Assembly: GCF_023283945.1 (NCBI RefSeq)
Contig: NZ_JAKIKW010000012.1
Coordinates: 62,001 to 126,000 of the forward strand
Length of the DNA stretch: 64,000 nt
Direction: 5' to 3'
From: Shewanella gelidimarina
GTDB lineage: Bacteria; Pseudomonadota; Gammaproteobacteria; Enterobacterales; Shewanellaceae
The position numbers and the translations under genes are program-made. Position 1 is the first letter of the stretch. Each line of letters opens with the position of its first letter. Positions 16,753-26,035 of the stretch are shown here, in pieces. The notes beneath the pieces were generated by a model. That model searched no databases, was not told where the DNA came from, and worked only from the letters and a program-made list of their open reading frames with translations.

Positions 16753-19700
16753 ATGAAATTCACTGAAACTAAGTTAGAGCAAGCAATTATTGAGCTGTTA
16801 GATGAGAAGGGCTATCCGCATCTTAATGGCGCTTCTTCTGCTATAGGTTGTCGCAATAATACAGAAGTGTTGATTAAGGATGATCTTAAGGCATTTTTGG
16901 CGACTCGATATCAACATGCGAAAATTACCGATAGTGAAATTGCCACTATCATCAAAAAGCTTGAAGATTTGTCTGCCAGTGATTTGTATGAAAGTAATAA
17001 AACTTTTTGTAAGTGGCTTAGCGATGGTTTTTTATTAAAACGAGAAGGGATAAAGCGTGCAACTAATAGAAAAGTTGCTTCGGTATCCCAAAAAGATCTG
17101 TATATACAGCTTATTGACTACGACAATGTTGATGAAACCGTTCGTCAAAGCCTATTAGCACCGCCTCAAGTGCCGAATTCAATGTCACAAACTGCATTGT
17201 CGACAAACAGGGTAGACGAAGGGTCTGCGAGCTATCAGCCCAAGCCTATTACAGGGAAGACTTCCAGCCTCTTTGTTGATGATGGAACGACCGATACGCA
17301 AGCTAAAATTGAATCTTCAAGCACGGGTACCGATACCAATATTTATCGCATCGTTAATCAATTAGAGATTGAAGGAAGCTTGGCGAAAAACCAAGGTGAA
17401 AAACGTATTCCCGATGGGATCTTATACATTAACGGCATGCCACTGGTGGTGTTTGAGTTTAAGAGCGCCATTCGTGAAGAAGCGACGATTCACGAAGCCT
17501 TTGAGCAACTCACTATTCGTTACCGCCGTGATATTCCGCAACTGTTTGTCTATAACGCGCTATGCGTGATAAGCGACGGTGTAAACAATAAAATGGGTAG
17601 CCTGTTTGCGCCATATCAATTTTTCTATTCTTGGGGAAAAGTGTCGGGTAATGAACTGGTAGCAGAAGAGGGGATTTCGTCGTTACATACTATGCTGCAA
17701 GGCTTGTTCGATAAAGCACGTTTGAGAGATGTGATGCGCCATTTCATTTTCTTCCCCGATACAGGGAAAAGTGAAGTGAAAATTGTGCCTCGCTATCCGC
17801 AGTATTACGCGGCTAAAAAGCTATTTGAAAATATTAAGCTGCATCAAAAACAAGATGATGGATTGGGCAATATCACTGGCGACGGTAAAGGCGGTACCTA
17901 TTTTGGTGCAACAGGCTGCGGTAAGAGCTTTACCATGCAATTTTTATCACGTTTGTTGATGAAGAGTGTCGCTTTTAAAAGTCCAACCATTGTACTCATT
18001 ACTGATCGCACTGATTTAGATGACCAACTGTCACAGCAGTTTGGAAAAGCCAAAACCTACATTGGTGATAACACCATCGAAACGGTCACTAGCCGAGCTC
18101 ATTTACGTGAAGCCCTAAAAGGCCGTAACAGTGGTGGTGTATTCCTTACGACTATTCATAAATTCACCGAAGATACAGAGCTGCTTACCGAGCGCTGTAA
18201 TGTTATTTGTATTTCTGATGAAGCTCATCGTAGCCAAGTTAACCTAGATCAAAAAGTGGTTGTTGATGCAGAAAAGGGCACTGTGAAGAGAAGTTTTGGA
18301 TTCGCAAAATATTTGCATGATTCATTGCCGAATGCGACATATGTTGGTTTTACTGGCACCCCCGTGGATGCGACCTTAGACGTGTTTGGTCAGATTGTTG
18401 ATTCCTATACGATGACCGAGTCAGTAAAAGATGAAATTACCGTACGCATTGTGTATGAAGGCCGAGCAGCTAAGGTCGTATTAAACAGCAGCAAGCTTGC
18501 TGAGATTGAAAAATATTATAAAGATTGTGAGGCGGCTGGTAGTAACGAGTTGCAGATAGAGGAAAGCAAAAAAGCGACCACTAATATGAATTCTATATTG
18601 GGCGATCCTGACGTCATAACCGTGTTGGCGAAAGACTTTGTAGAGCATTACCAAAAACGCTTAGATGAAGGCTCGACGATTGCGGGTAAGGCGATGTTTG
18701 TCTGCAGTAGTCGTCAGATAGCCTATCAAGTTTATCAAGAGTTGGAACTACTTAGACCTGATTGGTTTGAAGTGATTGATACCGACAACGCCAGTGCGCT
18801 GAGTGATAAAGAACGCCAACGAGCGATTACCGAAGGTCGGATAGCGGCACCATCAACGCGAGTAAAAATGGTGATGACTCGTGGTAAAGATGACGTTGAA
18901 GGTCTTTATTATCTGCTCGGTAGCAAAGACGAACGTAAAGAGTTAGATAAGCAGTTTAAAAACAAGAACTCAAACTTCAGGATCGCCATTGTGGTGGATA
19001 TGTGGCTGACAGGTTTTGATGTGCCGTTCCTCGATACCATGTACATCTATAAGCCGCTGCAAAAGCACAGCTTGATTCAAACTATCTCGCGGGTTAATCG
19101 ACAATTTGAAGGCAAAGATAAAGGCTTAGTCGTCGATTATATTGGTATTAAATCAGCGATGAATAAAGCCTTGGCTCAATATTCTAAAACGGATGAAACA
19201 AATTTTGAAGATGTGGCGCAATCGGTAAAAGAGGTTAAAAACCATTTATCGTTATTAGCCAGCTTATTTCACCGATTTAACACCGCACCTTACTTTAGTG
19301 GCGAAGTTGTGGCACAGCTAAATTGTTTGAATGAAGCAGCTGAATTTGTGTTGATCACAGAGAAACGCCAAAAACGCTTTATGGATATGGTGAAGCGATT
19401 AAAAGCGGCTTATGACATTTGTTGTGGTAGTGAAAAACTTAATGAAGCTGAACGTGATCATATTCATTTTTACTTAGCAGTCCGTTCTATTGTGTACAAA
19501 CTCACTAAAGGTGAAGCACCTGACACCGCTCAGATGAACGCTAAAGTGCGTCAAATGATCAGCGAAGCACTGCAAAGTGATGGTGTGGAAGAGATCTTTA
19601 AACTGGGCAATGAAGACGGTAGTGAAATTGACATTTTCAATGATGATTATATCGATAAGATCAGTAAAATTAAGCTGCCCAACACCAAGATAAAGCTACT

Positions 19701-20208
19701 GCAAAAATTATTAGAAGAGGCGATTGGTCAACTTAAAAAGGTTAACCAAGTTCAAGGCATCGACTTTACTAAACGTTTCCAGGCATTGGTTGAACGTTAC
19801 AACGAACGTAAAGAAGACGATGTACTGGTCAGTGAGGTTCTCGATGAGTTCTCAGATAGCATGGTCGACCTTATCTATGGCGTAAGAGACGAGATGAACT
19901 CAGGTGATGAACTCGGTATCGATATCGAAGAGAAAGCCTTTTACGATGCGCTTAAATCTTTAGCGATTAAATACGACTTTGACTATCCAGAAGACAAGCT
20001 CATAGAGCTCGCTAAAGCGGTAAAAGTGATTGTTGATGATAAAGCTAAGTTCACTGATTGGAACCATAGAGACGACATTAAAGCGACTCTAAAAGTAGAG
20101 CTTATTCTGATACTCGCTAAATTTGGCTACCCGCCAATTAGCCGTGACGAAGTGTACCAAGAGATCTTTGACCAAGCCGAGAACTTTAAAGCCAATCAGG
20201 TGGCTTAA
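16753..20208 (+). CDS. hsdR: Type I restriction endonuclease subunit R
   Basis: An 1151-residue DNA translocase and nuclease. N-terminal PD-(D/E)xK nuclease with PDGILYI...VVFEFKS (residues ~223-239). SF2 motor with Walker A GATGCGKSF near 384 and SDEAHRSQ near 487; motif VI region QTISRVNRQFEGK. C-terminal helical domain docks to HsdM. Full length and intact. It lies 235 bases after hsdS with AGGAAAA upstream of the ATG. Together with hsdM and hsdS the system appears complete. Confidence 0.95.
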   Translation: MKFTETKLEQAIIELLDEKGYPHLNGASSAIGCRNNTEVLIKDDLKAFLATRYQHAKITDSEIATIIKKLEDLSASDLYESNKTFCKWLSDGFLLKREGIKRATNRKVASVSQKDLYIQLIDYDNVDETVRQSLLAPPQVPNSMSQTALSTNRVDEGSASYQPKPITGKTSSLFVDDGTTDTQAKIESSSTGTDTNIYRIVNQLEIEGSLAKNQGEKRIPDGILYINGMPLVVFEFKSAIREEATIHEAFEQLTIRYRRDIPQLFVYNALCVISDGVNNKMGSLFAPYQFFYSWGKVSGNELVAEEGISSLHTMLQGLFDKARLRDVMRHFIFFPDTGKSEVKIVPRYPQYYAAKKLFENIKLHQKQDDGLGNITGDGKGGTYFGATGCGKSFTMQFLSRLLMKSVAFKSPTIVLITDRTDLDDQLSQQFGKAKTYIGDNTIETVTSRAHLREALKGRNSGGVFLTTIHKFTEDTELLTERCNVICISDEAHRSQVNLDQKVVVDAEKGTVKRSFGFAKYLHDSLPNATYVGFTGTPVDATLDVFGQIVDSYTMTESVKDEITVRIVYEGRAAKVVLNSSKLAEIEKYYKDCEAAGSNELQIEESKKATTNMNSILGDPDVITVLAKDFVEHYQKRLDEGSTIAGKAMFVCSSRQIAYQVYQELELLRPDWFEVIDTDNASALSDKERQRAITEGRIAAPSTRVKMVMTRGKDDVEGLYYLLGSKDERKELDKQFKNKNSNFRIAIVVDMWLTGFDVPFLDTMYIYKPLQKHSLIQTISRVNRQFEGKDKGLVVDYIGIKSAMNKALAQYSKTDETNFEDVAQSVKEVKNHLSLLASLFHRFNTAPYFSGEVVAQLNCLNEAAEFVLITEKRQKRFMDMVKRLKAAYDICCGSEKLNEAERDHIHFYLAVRSIVYKLTKGEAPDTAQMNAKVRQMISEALQSDGVEEIFKLGNEDGSEIDIFNDDYIDKISKIKLPNTKIKLLQKLLEEAIGQLKKVNQVQGIDFTKRFQALVERYNERKEDDVLVSEVLDEFSDSMVDLIYGVRDEMNSGDELGIDIEEKAFYDALKSLAIKYDFDYPEDKLIELAKAVKVIVDDKAKFTDWNHRDDIKATLKVELILILAKFGYPPISRDEVYQEIFDQAENFKANQVA

Positions 20209-20246
20209 GCTTATAGTTAATTAACGATTTTTATTAGGAAAGTAGA

Positions 20247-22574
20247 ATGCCTAGAGATAACACCAAGTATCAGTTTAATGGTCAAATATACGGAAAGGGT
20301 CAGTTGGTACTTGCTGTGATGACTAAGTACATTGAAGAGCGGTCACCTACATTTAAAGAATTAGTAGACGTCTTTGGTAAGCCTGAAGTTGGTACTACAG
20401 AATGTGTTATTTCTCTAGCAACATTTGAAGAGAAATTAGCTGTAAGTGATGACGTATTACGCCGCTATTTTAAAAATGATTCGCAAAAGCTACGTACAAA
20501 AGACGGTGTTGAGGTATTGGTTAATAGCCAATGGGGCATTGGGAATATTCGTAATTTTGTAAGTTATTCAAAAAAACTTGGCTTTGAGGTATTAGCTGTA
20601 GTAGACGGCGAAACATTATTAGAACGATTTAGTCGTTATAAAGATAATCCTGATATGGAGTGGATAGTTCCATATCGCGAGTGCTGTAATGAAGTTGCTA
20701 AACATAAAATCAGTTCAAAAGATGATTTAGAGGAAAGTTTCATTTTAAAAATTTGGAAGCATGTTGATGCAGGATTTGCGAATGTTAGTCCAGGTTTTTT
20801 AAGCGAAGATGAATATACTAAGCTCTTCTCAGAGTTAAGCGGTATTACAGTAAAAATCCTCGAATCGCCAACAAGCAAAACATTGGAAGAAGTTTATACT
20901 TGGGCCAAGAAATCGAAGAGTGAAGGTAACTTTAACTCGATAAAATGGGGAGTGATCCACAGAGTTTTTGCTGCAGCGGATCCAATCAAGTTAACAACAG
21001 TTTTAAATGAAGAGCATATAAAGAAGCTAGCTAAAGCGCTTAAGAGTAAGTTTGATGTTCAAGTTTCTATGAATGGAAACTGGCTTGAAAAGAATATTAA
21101 CCTGAAAACGTCCCTGGCTAATGTTGGCATCGTAGATGATGACCCATTTATCGTTAACACTTTTATCTGGCAGCTGTATATTGATCTTGTGGTTAACGAG
21201 CAGGAGAAGCAAGTACAGGGTATAAGTGAAGGTCAAGATAGCTTTTATGAATCGGAATCTTCAGCAACGGGACTCTGTTTAGCTAGAAACATTATTTTTT
21301 ATGGGCCTCCAGGAACAGGTAAAACATTCAAATTACAAAAATTACTTAAAAATAACTATTCAGCACCTAATACCATTATTGATGAGTCATTGTGGCTCAA
21401 TCAGCAAGTAGAAAAGCTGAGTTGGTTTGAGGTGGTCTTACTCATTCTGATAGATATCGGTGGCGAAAATGGTGTTTCGGATATAACTAAGCACAAGTTC
21501 TTCTTGGCAAAATTGCAGGTTAATGGCCGAGAATCTAATTTTGCTCAAACTGCTTGGGCAGCTCTTCAGACTCATACTATTGCTGATTCAAAGACGGTAA
21601 AATATGACAAACGTACGGAACCATTAGTATTTGATAAGACACAAAAAAGTCAGTGGTTCATTGTAGAGGATAAAAATGAACAGCTCTCGGAGTACGTTTC
21701 TAAACTAGAGTTTCTTAATAAAGGGCCTACAAAAGTTGAGACAGTGAAGCGATATGAATTTGTGACCTTCCATCAATCATATGGCTACGAGGAGTTTGTG
21801 GAGGGCTTACGCCCTGAAACAAATGATAATGGCGACATAAGTTATTCCGTTAAGCCTGGCGTATTTAAGCGTATAAGTAAGCTTGCTAAAGCTGATCCGG
21901 AACATCGCTATGCAATCGTGATTGACGAGATTAACCGCGGTAATATCAGTAAGGTTTTTGGTGAGTTAATCAGCTTGATAGAAGTGGATAAGCGCACAGG
22001 TACCGAAAATGCGTTGTTTGTCACTCTGCCTTATTCCGGAGAACTATTTAGCGTACCCGCCAATCTGGATATCATAGGTTCAATGAATACCGCGGATAGG
22101 TCTTTGACGCATATTGATGTTGCACTACGCCGCCGCTTTGAGTTTAAAGAGCTACGCACTGATTACAGTTTATTAGCCAATAATGTTGAAGGAGTAAATG
22201 TTCGGCGTATGTTGTTTGCCATGAATCAACGCATCGAGCTATTGTTGGATAGAGAGCACATCATAGGTCACGCGTTACTGATGAAGATTAAATCTGTTGA
22301 TGAGTTATCGAATCAATTTAAAACAGCAATATTACCATTGCTTGAAGAGTACTTTTTTGAAGATTGGGAGAAGATATCTCAGGTTCTTAACAACAATGGC
22401 ATGATCCAAGAGCAAGAAAATGCTCGGAGTATTTGGCTTGGTTCAAAAGATGAATATGCAGCTAAGGTATACAGCGTGAATCAAGAGTCTTTAAAAAGTC
22501 TTGAAGCATATACAAATATTTACGCTGGTATTAATGACCTTGCTTTTTCTCTGTGTGATGAGGCTGGAAAGTAG
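20247..22574 (+). CDS. mcrB: McrB-type GTPase/AAA restriction subunit
   Basis: A 775-residue AAA+ protein. The N-terminal ~340 residues, where McrB proteins carry DNA-reading domains, are not a family I can name; they include a possible wing-like region at the start. Walker A GPPGTGKT near 353-360. Motor motif VIDEINRGN near 558-566. Then NTADRS and ALRRRFEF. The paralog pattern is that of McrB, a GTP-driven motor that recognises modified DNA and activates McrC. It starts 38 bases after hsdR (AGGAAAG site) and ends three bases before mcrC, so the three are likely one transcript. Confidence 0.9.
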   Translation: MPRDNTKYQFNGQIYGKGQLVLAVMTKYIEERSPTFKELVDVFGKPEVGTTECVISLATFEEKLAVSDDVLRRYFKNDSQKLRTKDGVEVLVNSQWGIGNIRNFVSYSKKLGFEVLAVVDGETLLERFSRYKDNPDMEWIVPYRECCNEVAKHKISSKDDLEESFILKIWKHVDAGFANVSPGFLSEDEYTKLFSELSGITVKILESPTSKTLEEVYTWAKKSKSEGNFNSIKWGVIHRVFAAADPIKLTTVLNEEHIKKLAKALKSKFDVQVSMNGNWLEKNINLKTSLANVGIVDDDPFIVNTFIWQLYIDLVVNEQEKQVQGISEGQDSFYESESSATGLCLARNIIFYGPPGTGKTFKLQKLLKNNYSAPNTIIDESLWLNQQVEKLSWFEVVLLILIDIGGENGVSDITKHKFFLAKLQVNGRESNFAQTAWAALQTHTIADSKTVKYDKRTEPLVFDKTQKSQWFIVEDKNEQLSEYVSKLEFLNKGPTKVETVKRYEFVTFHQSYGYEEFVEGLRPETNDNGDISYSVKPGVFKRISKLAKADPEHRYAIVIDEINRGNISKVFGELISLIEVDKRTGTENALFVTLPYSGELFSVPANLDIIGSMNTADRSLTHIDVALRRRFEFKELRTDYSLLANNVEGVNVRRMLFAMNQRIELLLDREHIIGHALLMKIKSVDELSNQFKTAILPLLEEYFFEDWEKISQVLNNNGMIQEQENARSIWLGSKDEYAAKVYSVNQESLKSLEAYTNIYAGINDLAFSLCDEAGK

Positions 22575-22577
22575 ACT

Positions 22578-23882
22578 ATGTCAACCTGGTCTGTTTATGA
22601 GTTCGCTAGGCTATATCGAGACGATGTTACGTCGTTCAAAGCTGGAAACTTGTATCTTGATGATGAATGTTTTGACGCATTAAAACGTTTAATGTTGTGT
22701 AACGAGTCCGATCATAACCAGATTTTTCGTTATGGTTTTGAAAAAAGGCAAGAGGTATTAGTCTGCCAAAACTATGTAGGTGTTATATGTTTGCCTAACG
22801 GTGATCAACTAGAGATATTACCGAAGATTTCTAAAACATCTACTGCTTCAGATGATCATGATGGAGAGTTAAAGATAATTCGCCATGCTTTAATTAATAT
22901 GCTGAAGGCTACTCGACACATCCCCAGTAAAGTGGCTAATAACGCTTCCCTGAACATGACTAGAATGCCTTTGCTTGATGTGTTTATTCTTCTTTTTCTT
23001 GAAGAGGTTGCTAACTTAATTAAGCGCGGTGTTGCAAGAAGTTATCAATCCACTGAAGACAATCTCCCTTTTTTGAAGGGGAAATTACTTGTGTCACAGC
23101 AGATTAAACACAATCTGGTACTAAAGCATAAACACTATTTGGCCTTTGATGATTTTTCAGCTAACCGTCCTGAAAATAGGCTTATTCGATCTGCATTATT
23201 GTGGGCAATTAAGCGCGTAACACCTAATACCAAACAACTTTGTCATGAATATCTGTTTCACTTAAATGATATTCCAGAGTCAAAGAGTATTAGGCAAGAT
23301 ATAAGATCTTGGCAACGAGGAAGACATGTAAGGCATTATGAGTCTATTCGTCCTTGGATAGAGATGATTTTTAGTGAACAGAGCCCAACTTCTACAGCGG
23401 GTAAAAGCCAAATGCTATCGATGCTATTCCCTATGGAGAGAGTATTCGAAGATTACGTAGCATTAAAACTTAAGCAGCAACTACATGACTGTGAAGTTAA
23501 ATCTCAGGTTAGGCAGGAGTATCTACTCAGCCATAAGGCACCAGCTGCAGATAAAGCTCGTATGCTATTTCAGTTAAAACCTGATTTACATATTACTCAT
23601 AATGATAATGAAACCGTTAGCGTTGTGATTGGTGACACTAAATGGAAATTGATTGACGAGAAGCTACCGAATGAAAAGTATGGCATTAAGGAAGCTGATA
23701 TTTATCAAATGCTGGCGTATAACCAGACTTATCAGAAGAAACAGGATAAATCTGAAATTTGGCTAATCTATCCAAGAACAAATCAATTTATGCGGCCGTT
23801 ACCAGATTTTAGATTTAACAATGGAGCAGTGATAAAGGTATTACCATTTGATATTGTCGAGGGTGAGTTGATTCGAGATTAG
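22578..23882 (+). CDS. mcrC: McrC-type nuclease subunit
   Basis: A 434-residue protein. N-terminal beta-rich docking domain, then McrBC_5-methylcytosine-type nuclease. The catalytic core reads KPDLHI...VVIGDTKWK (residues ~333-358), matching the PD-(D/E)xK pattern with D, D and K. It follows mcrB by three bases and must act with it. Together they should form a modification-dependent restriction system, here packed beside a type I system that itself modifies DNA. Confidence 0.92.
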   Translation: MSTWSVYEFARLYRDDVTSFKAGNLYLDDECFDALKRLMLCNESDHNQIFRYGFEKRQEVLVCQNYVGVICLPNGDQLEILPKISKTSTASDDHDGELKIIRHALINMLKATRHIPSKVANNASLNMTRMPLLDVFILLFLEEVANLIKRGVARSYQSTEDNLPFLKGKLLVSQQIKHNLVLKHKHYLAFDDFSANRPENRLIRSALLWAIKRVTPNTKQLCHEYLFHLNDIPESKSIRQDIRSWQRGRHVRHYESIRPWIEMIFSEQSPTSTAGKSQMLSMLFPMERVFEDYVALKLKQQLHDCEVKSQVRQEYLLSHKAPAADKARMLFQLKPDLHITHNDNETVSVVIGDTKWKLIDEKLPNEKYGIKEADIYQMLAYNQTYQKKQDKSEIWLIYPRTNQFMRPLPDFRFNNGAVIKVLPFDIVEGELIRD

Positions 23883-23935
23883 TGCTTTCTTGTTTTATGG
23901 CCTTAAATCAGTCGATTAAATTTCGATGGTTCCGT

Positions 23936-23962
23936 AGAAAAAGCGAGCCTAATGGCTCGCTA
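23936..23962 (-). terminator. Terminator between mcrC and the convergent small genes
   Basis: Stem AGCGAGCC / GGCTCGCT with a four-base loop. On the minus strand it is followed by a T-run, so it best serves the two minus-strand genes; it may also stop mcrC readthrough. Confidence 0.85.
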
Positions 23963-23968
23963 GTAAAT

Positions 23969-24370
23969 TTACAGTGTTTCATTGAGCTTTTCGGCCCAAT
24001 GTAACTCTGTAGCCTCAAAATAAATCTGAGGTGGTAGACCATATATCGCTTCAAACTCTGAAGCAAAGTGACCACAAAAGCCTTGTATGTCTTCTTTAAG
24101 TAACAGCAATGTTATGTACATATCAATACCTGTAAGGTACTGGCTATCAAACTCTGGATTGTCCTCCAGTATCGATTTACTGACACTGATACCGAGCACT
24201 CGTCCTGCTGAATCACGATGCTGATAAACATATTGAGTAAAGCTTAGTTTAATGTTTTCATCGTCATCAAACTCAAAGTCCGCAAGCAGTAACACTGTAG
24301 AGTGATCTTCCCAAGGAGACTTCGATTTTCTTTGGTACTCACGGATAAACGCTGATTTGGTATTGCCCAT
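23969..24370 (-). CDS. Hypothetical protein, 133 aa
   Basis: Not recognised. A soluble, acidic protein with alternating strands and helices; no signal peptide or membrane segment. AGGAACT sits just before the ATG. It follows the 91-aa gene by eight bases and ends at a good terminator, so the pair is a small operon. Being next to mcrC on the opposite strand, it belongs to the island, but nothing links it to defence directly. Confidence 0.7.
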   Translation of the reverse strand: MGNTKSAFIREYQRKSKSPWEDHSTVLLLADFEFDDDENIKLSFTQYVYQHRDSAGRVLGISVSKSILEDNPEFDSQYLTGIDMYITLLLLKEDIQGFCGHFASEFEAIYGLPPQIYFEATELHWAEKLNETL

Positions 24371-24378
24371 TGTAGTTC

Positions 24379-24654
24379 CTAGTCGTTGGTTAATTTGTCC
24401 TCATGGTTAACTAGGTGCGTAGTGAGCAAACTACTGAAGTATTGCTCAACAAACTTCATGGCAATGGTTTGATCAACGTCTGATACAGATTGTCGACTTA
24501 GCTGGTTATTTAAGACATAGGTTAAATAAGCCAGTTCTGTTTCGTTTGAAAGTTGCACTTTATCTTCCAGTTCCACTTCTGCATGGATCCCCTCTAAAAG
24601 AACATTTAGTAAGAAGCCTAGTGATTGAAGTTTAAGTTGATATGGTGATTTCAT
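24379..24654 (-). CDS. Hypothetical protein, 91 aa
   Basis: Not recognised. Mostly helical and acidic (IHAEVELEDKVQLSNETELA), no membrane segment. AAGGAAT precedes the ATG. First gene of a two-gene minus-strand operon with the 133-aa protein. Its promoter should lie in 24660-24760. Confidence 0.7.
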   Translation of the reverse strand: MKSPYQLKLQSLGFLLNVLLEGIHAEVELEDKVQLSNETELAYLTYVLNNQLSRQSVSDVDQTIAMKFVEQYFSSLLTTHLVNHEDKLTND

Positions 24655-25210
24655 TATCTATTGATTCCTTTTGGCTACGGCGTAGTAAGTCATCAATAAA
24701 TAGGGACGGGTGTAGCGAATTTAGCTTTCTTGCTTAAATGAAAGGAATTTTAAAATTGAACAAGTTTATGAGATTGAGTGAAAAAGTGGGAGCTCTAACA
24801 TTAACGCAGTGCTAACGCTTAGAAATCAAAAAAGCATTATGCATATACATGAATATTCTGGGTGTCCGTATTTTATTGGTTAGATATGAATATTTGAATG
24901 TGACTCTGAAATGAGCTCAGCTGGACGTTACTCTTGTATAAATTAGTTCTTGGTTACAAACTATGCGATGGAGAGTGTGCTAGGGCTTCTTAACCATCGC
25001 TTTAATGGATTATATTTGCAGTTTGATACTATGGTAGCATTAGCAATATTACACTCTTAAAGTTGCCATCTGCAACTTGATAAAAATTAGTTCTAAAAAT
25101 TTAAAAAAACTCTCTATTCTATCTAAATTCTCTCTTGCTTTAAATCTAGAGAACAAATTGACGACCATGCGTTGTTTAAATCTTAATGCTTGATATTAAA
25201 GGTTAATAGT

Positions 25211-25545
25211 GGCTACGAACGAGTTATATTTGGACTAATGGCTACGAGTGAGTTATGTACTCATTATTTTAAGTTTATGAATTTTAAGTCTAAAAGTGGC
25301 TACGAATGAGTTATGTTTTTCTAACTCATTCGTAGCCACTTTTACTAACTCACTCGTAGCCGAATCGATTTTGTCTTGTTGTTTTTTCATATATTATTTA
25401 TAGGTTTACTGATTTTTTTAATCCTGAGCTCACTAAATGGCTACAATTGAGTTATAACTCGTTGGTAGCCATTTAAATACTAATTTACATCATATTTTCA
25501 GTCGCTTATGGTTTCGAGGTGTGAAAGTGGCTACAATTGAGTTAT
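25211..25545. repeat. Iteron-like array: eight copies of a 17-bp motif in both orientations
   Basis: Consensus GGCTACNANYGAGTTAT. Plus-strand copies at 25211-25227, 25240-25256, 25298-25314, 25439-25455 and 25529-25545. Minus-strand copies at 25321-25337, 25345-25361 and 25454-25470. Copies 25298/25321 form a perfect hairpin with arms of about 22 bp; copies 25439/25454 overlap as a palindrome. Positions 9, 11 and 12 vary while GGCTAC and GAGTTA are fixed in all copies; the outermost base is changed in two. Degenerate forms appear at 25827-25841 and near 25765. The pattern resembles replication iterons or a multi-site protein-binding region. Confidence 0.9.
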
Positions 25546-25902
25546 ATGCTTAAAATTGATTTTTTATCTTGTTGATTATTCTAGGTTTAAAAATTATCCA
25601 GTTACTCTGTAAATCAACGATAATTGATTGGCATGTCGAATTTAGTGAATTAAAATTCAAATTGAAGTCCGGTCTAAAGATGTGGCTTATTCATTGAAAA
25701 GAGCAATATTTAAAATGTATAAGCATTAGTCCACTATCTGCTGTAAAATCAGCGCCGCTTGCTCATAACTCGATTTGGGCACCGATGGTATAGATTGCTA
25801 TTTTGTGTATTTTTGAGCATAAAAAAGCTACTGTGAGTTATGCTATTTCTAGCCCATTAGCTGTAGGGTTTTTGGCTTTAGTTAGATTCTTTTATTTGAG
25901 GT

Positions 25903-25923
25903 GGGGCCAAATAGGGGCCAAAT
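25903..25923. repeat. Tandem pair GGGGCCAAAT
   Basis: Two copies of a 10-bp word separated by one base, at the island side of lpxK. It could be part of an attachment site or simple duplication. No integrase gene is seen in the window. Confidence 0.5.
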
Positions 25924-26035
25924 TATTAGTATTTATCGTTAATGTTAAGTGCTAATCCACGTAGTTGAGTCCTTAAAACATGCATTCTATGGCTAATCAT
26001 TACTTATCATCATTCAGACCTCAGTAGGAAGCTAA

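Larger units (their letters stand above)
24655..26035. other. Long non-coding, AT-rich region upstream of lpxK
   Basis: About 1.4 kb without a supportable gene. It contains the iteron-like array (25211-25545, with degenerate outliers to 25841), a tandem GGGGCCAAAT pair (25903-25923) and, at its right end, the lpxK upstream region. In many gammaproteobacteria msbA directly precedes lpxK; here it does not, so the island probably lies between them. Confidence 0.6.

Noticed and set aside
25211..25545. CRISPR array
   Set aside because: Copies are irregularly spaced and in both orientations, with no uniform spacers and no cas genes nearby.
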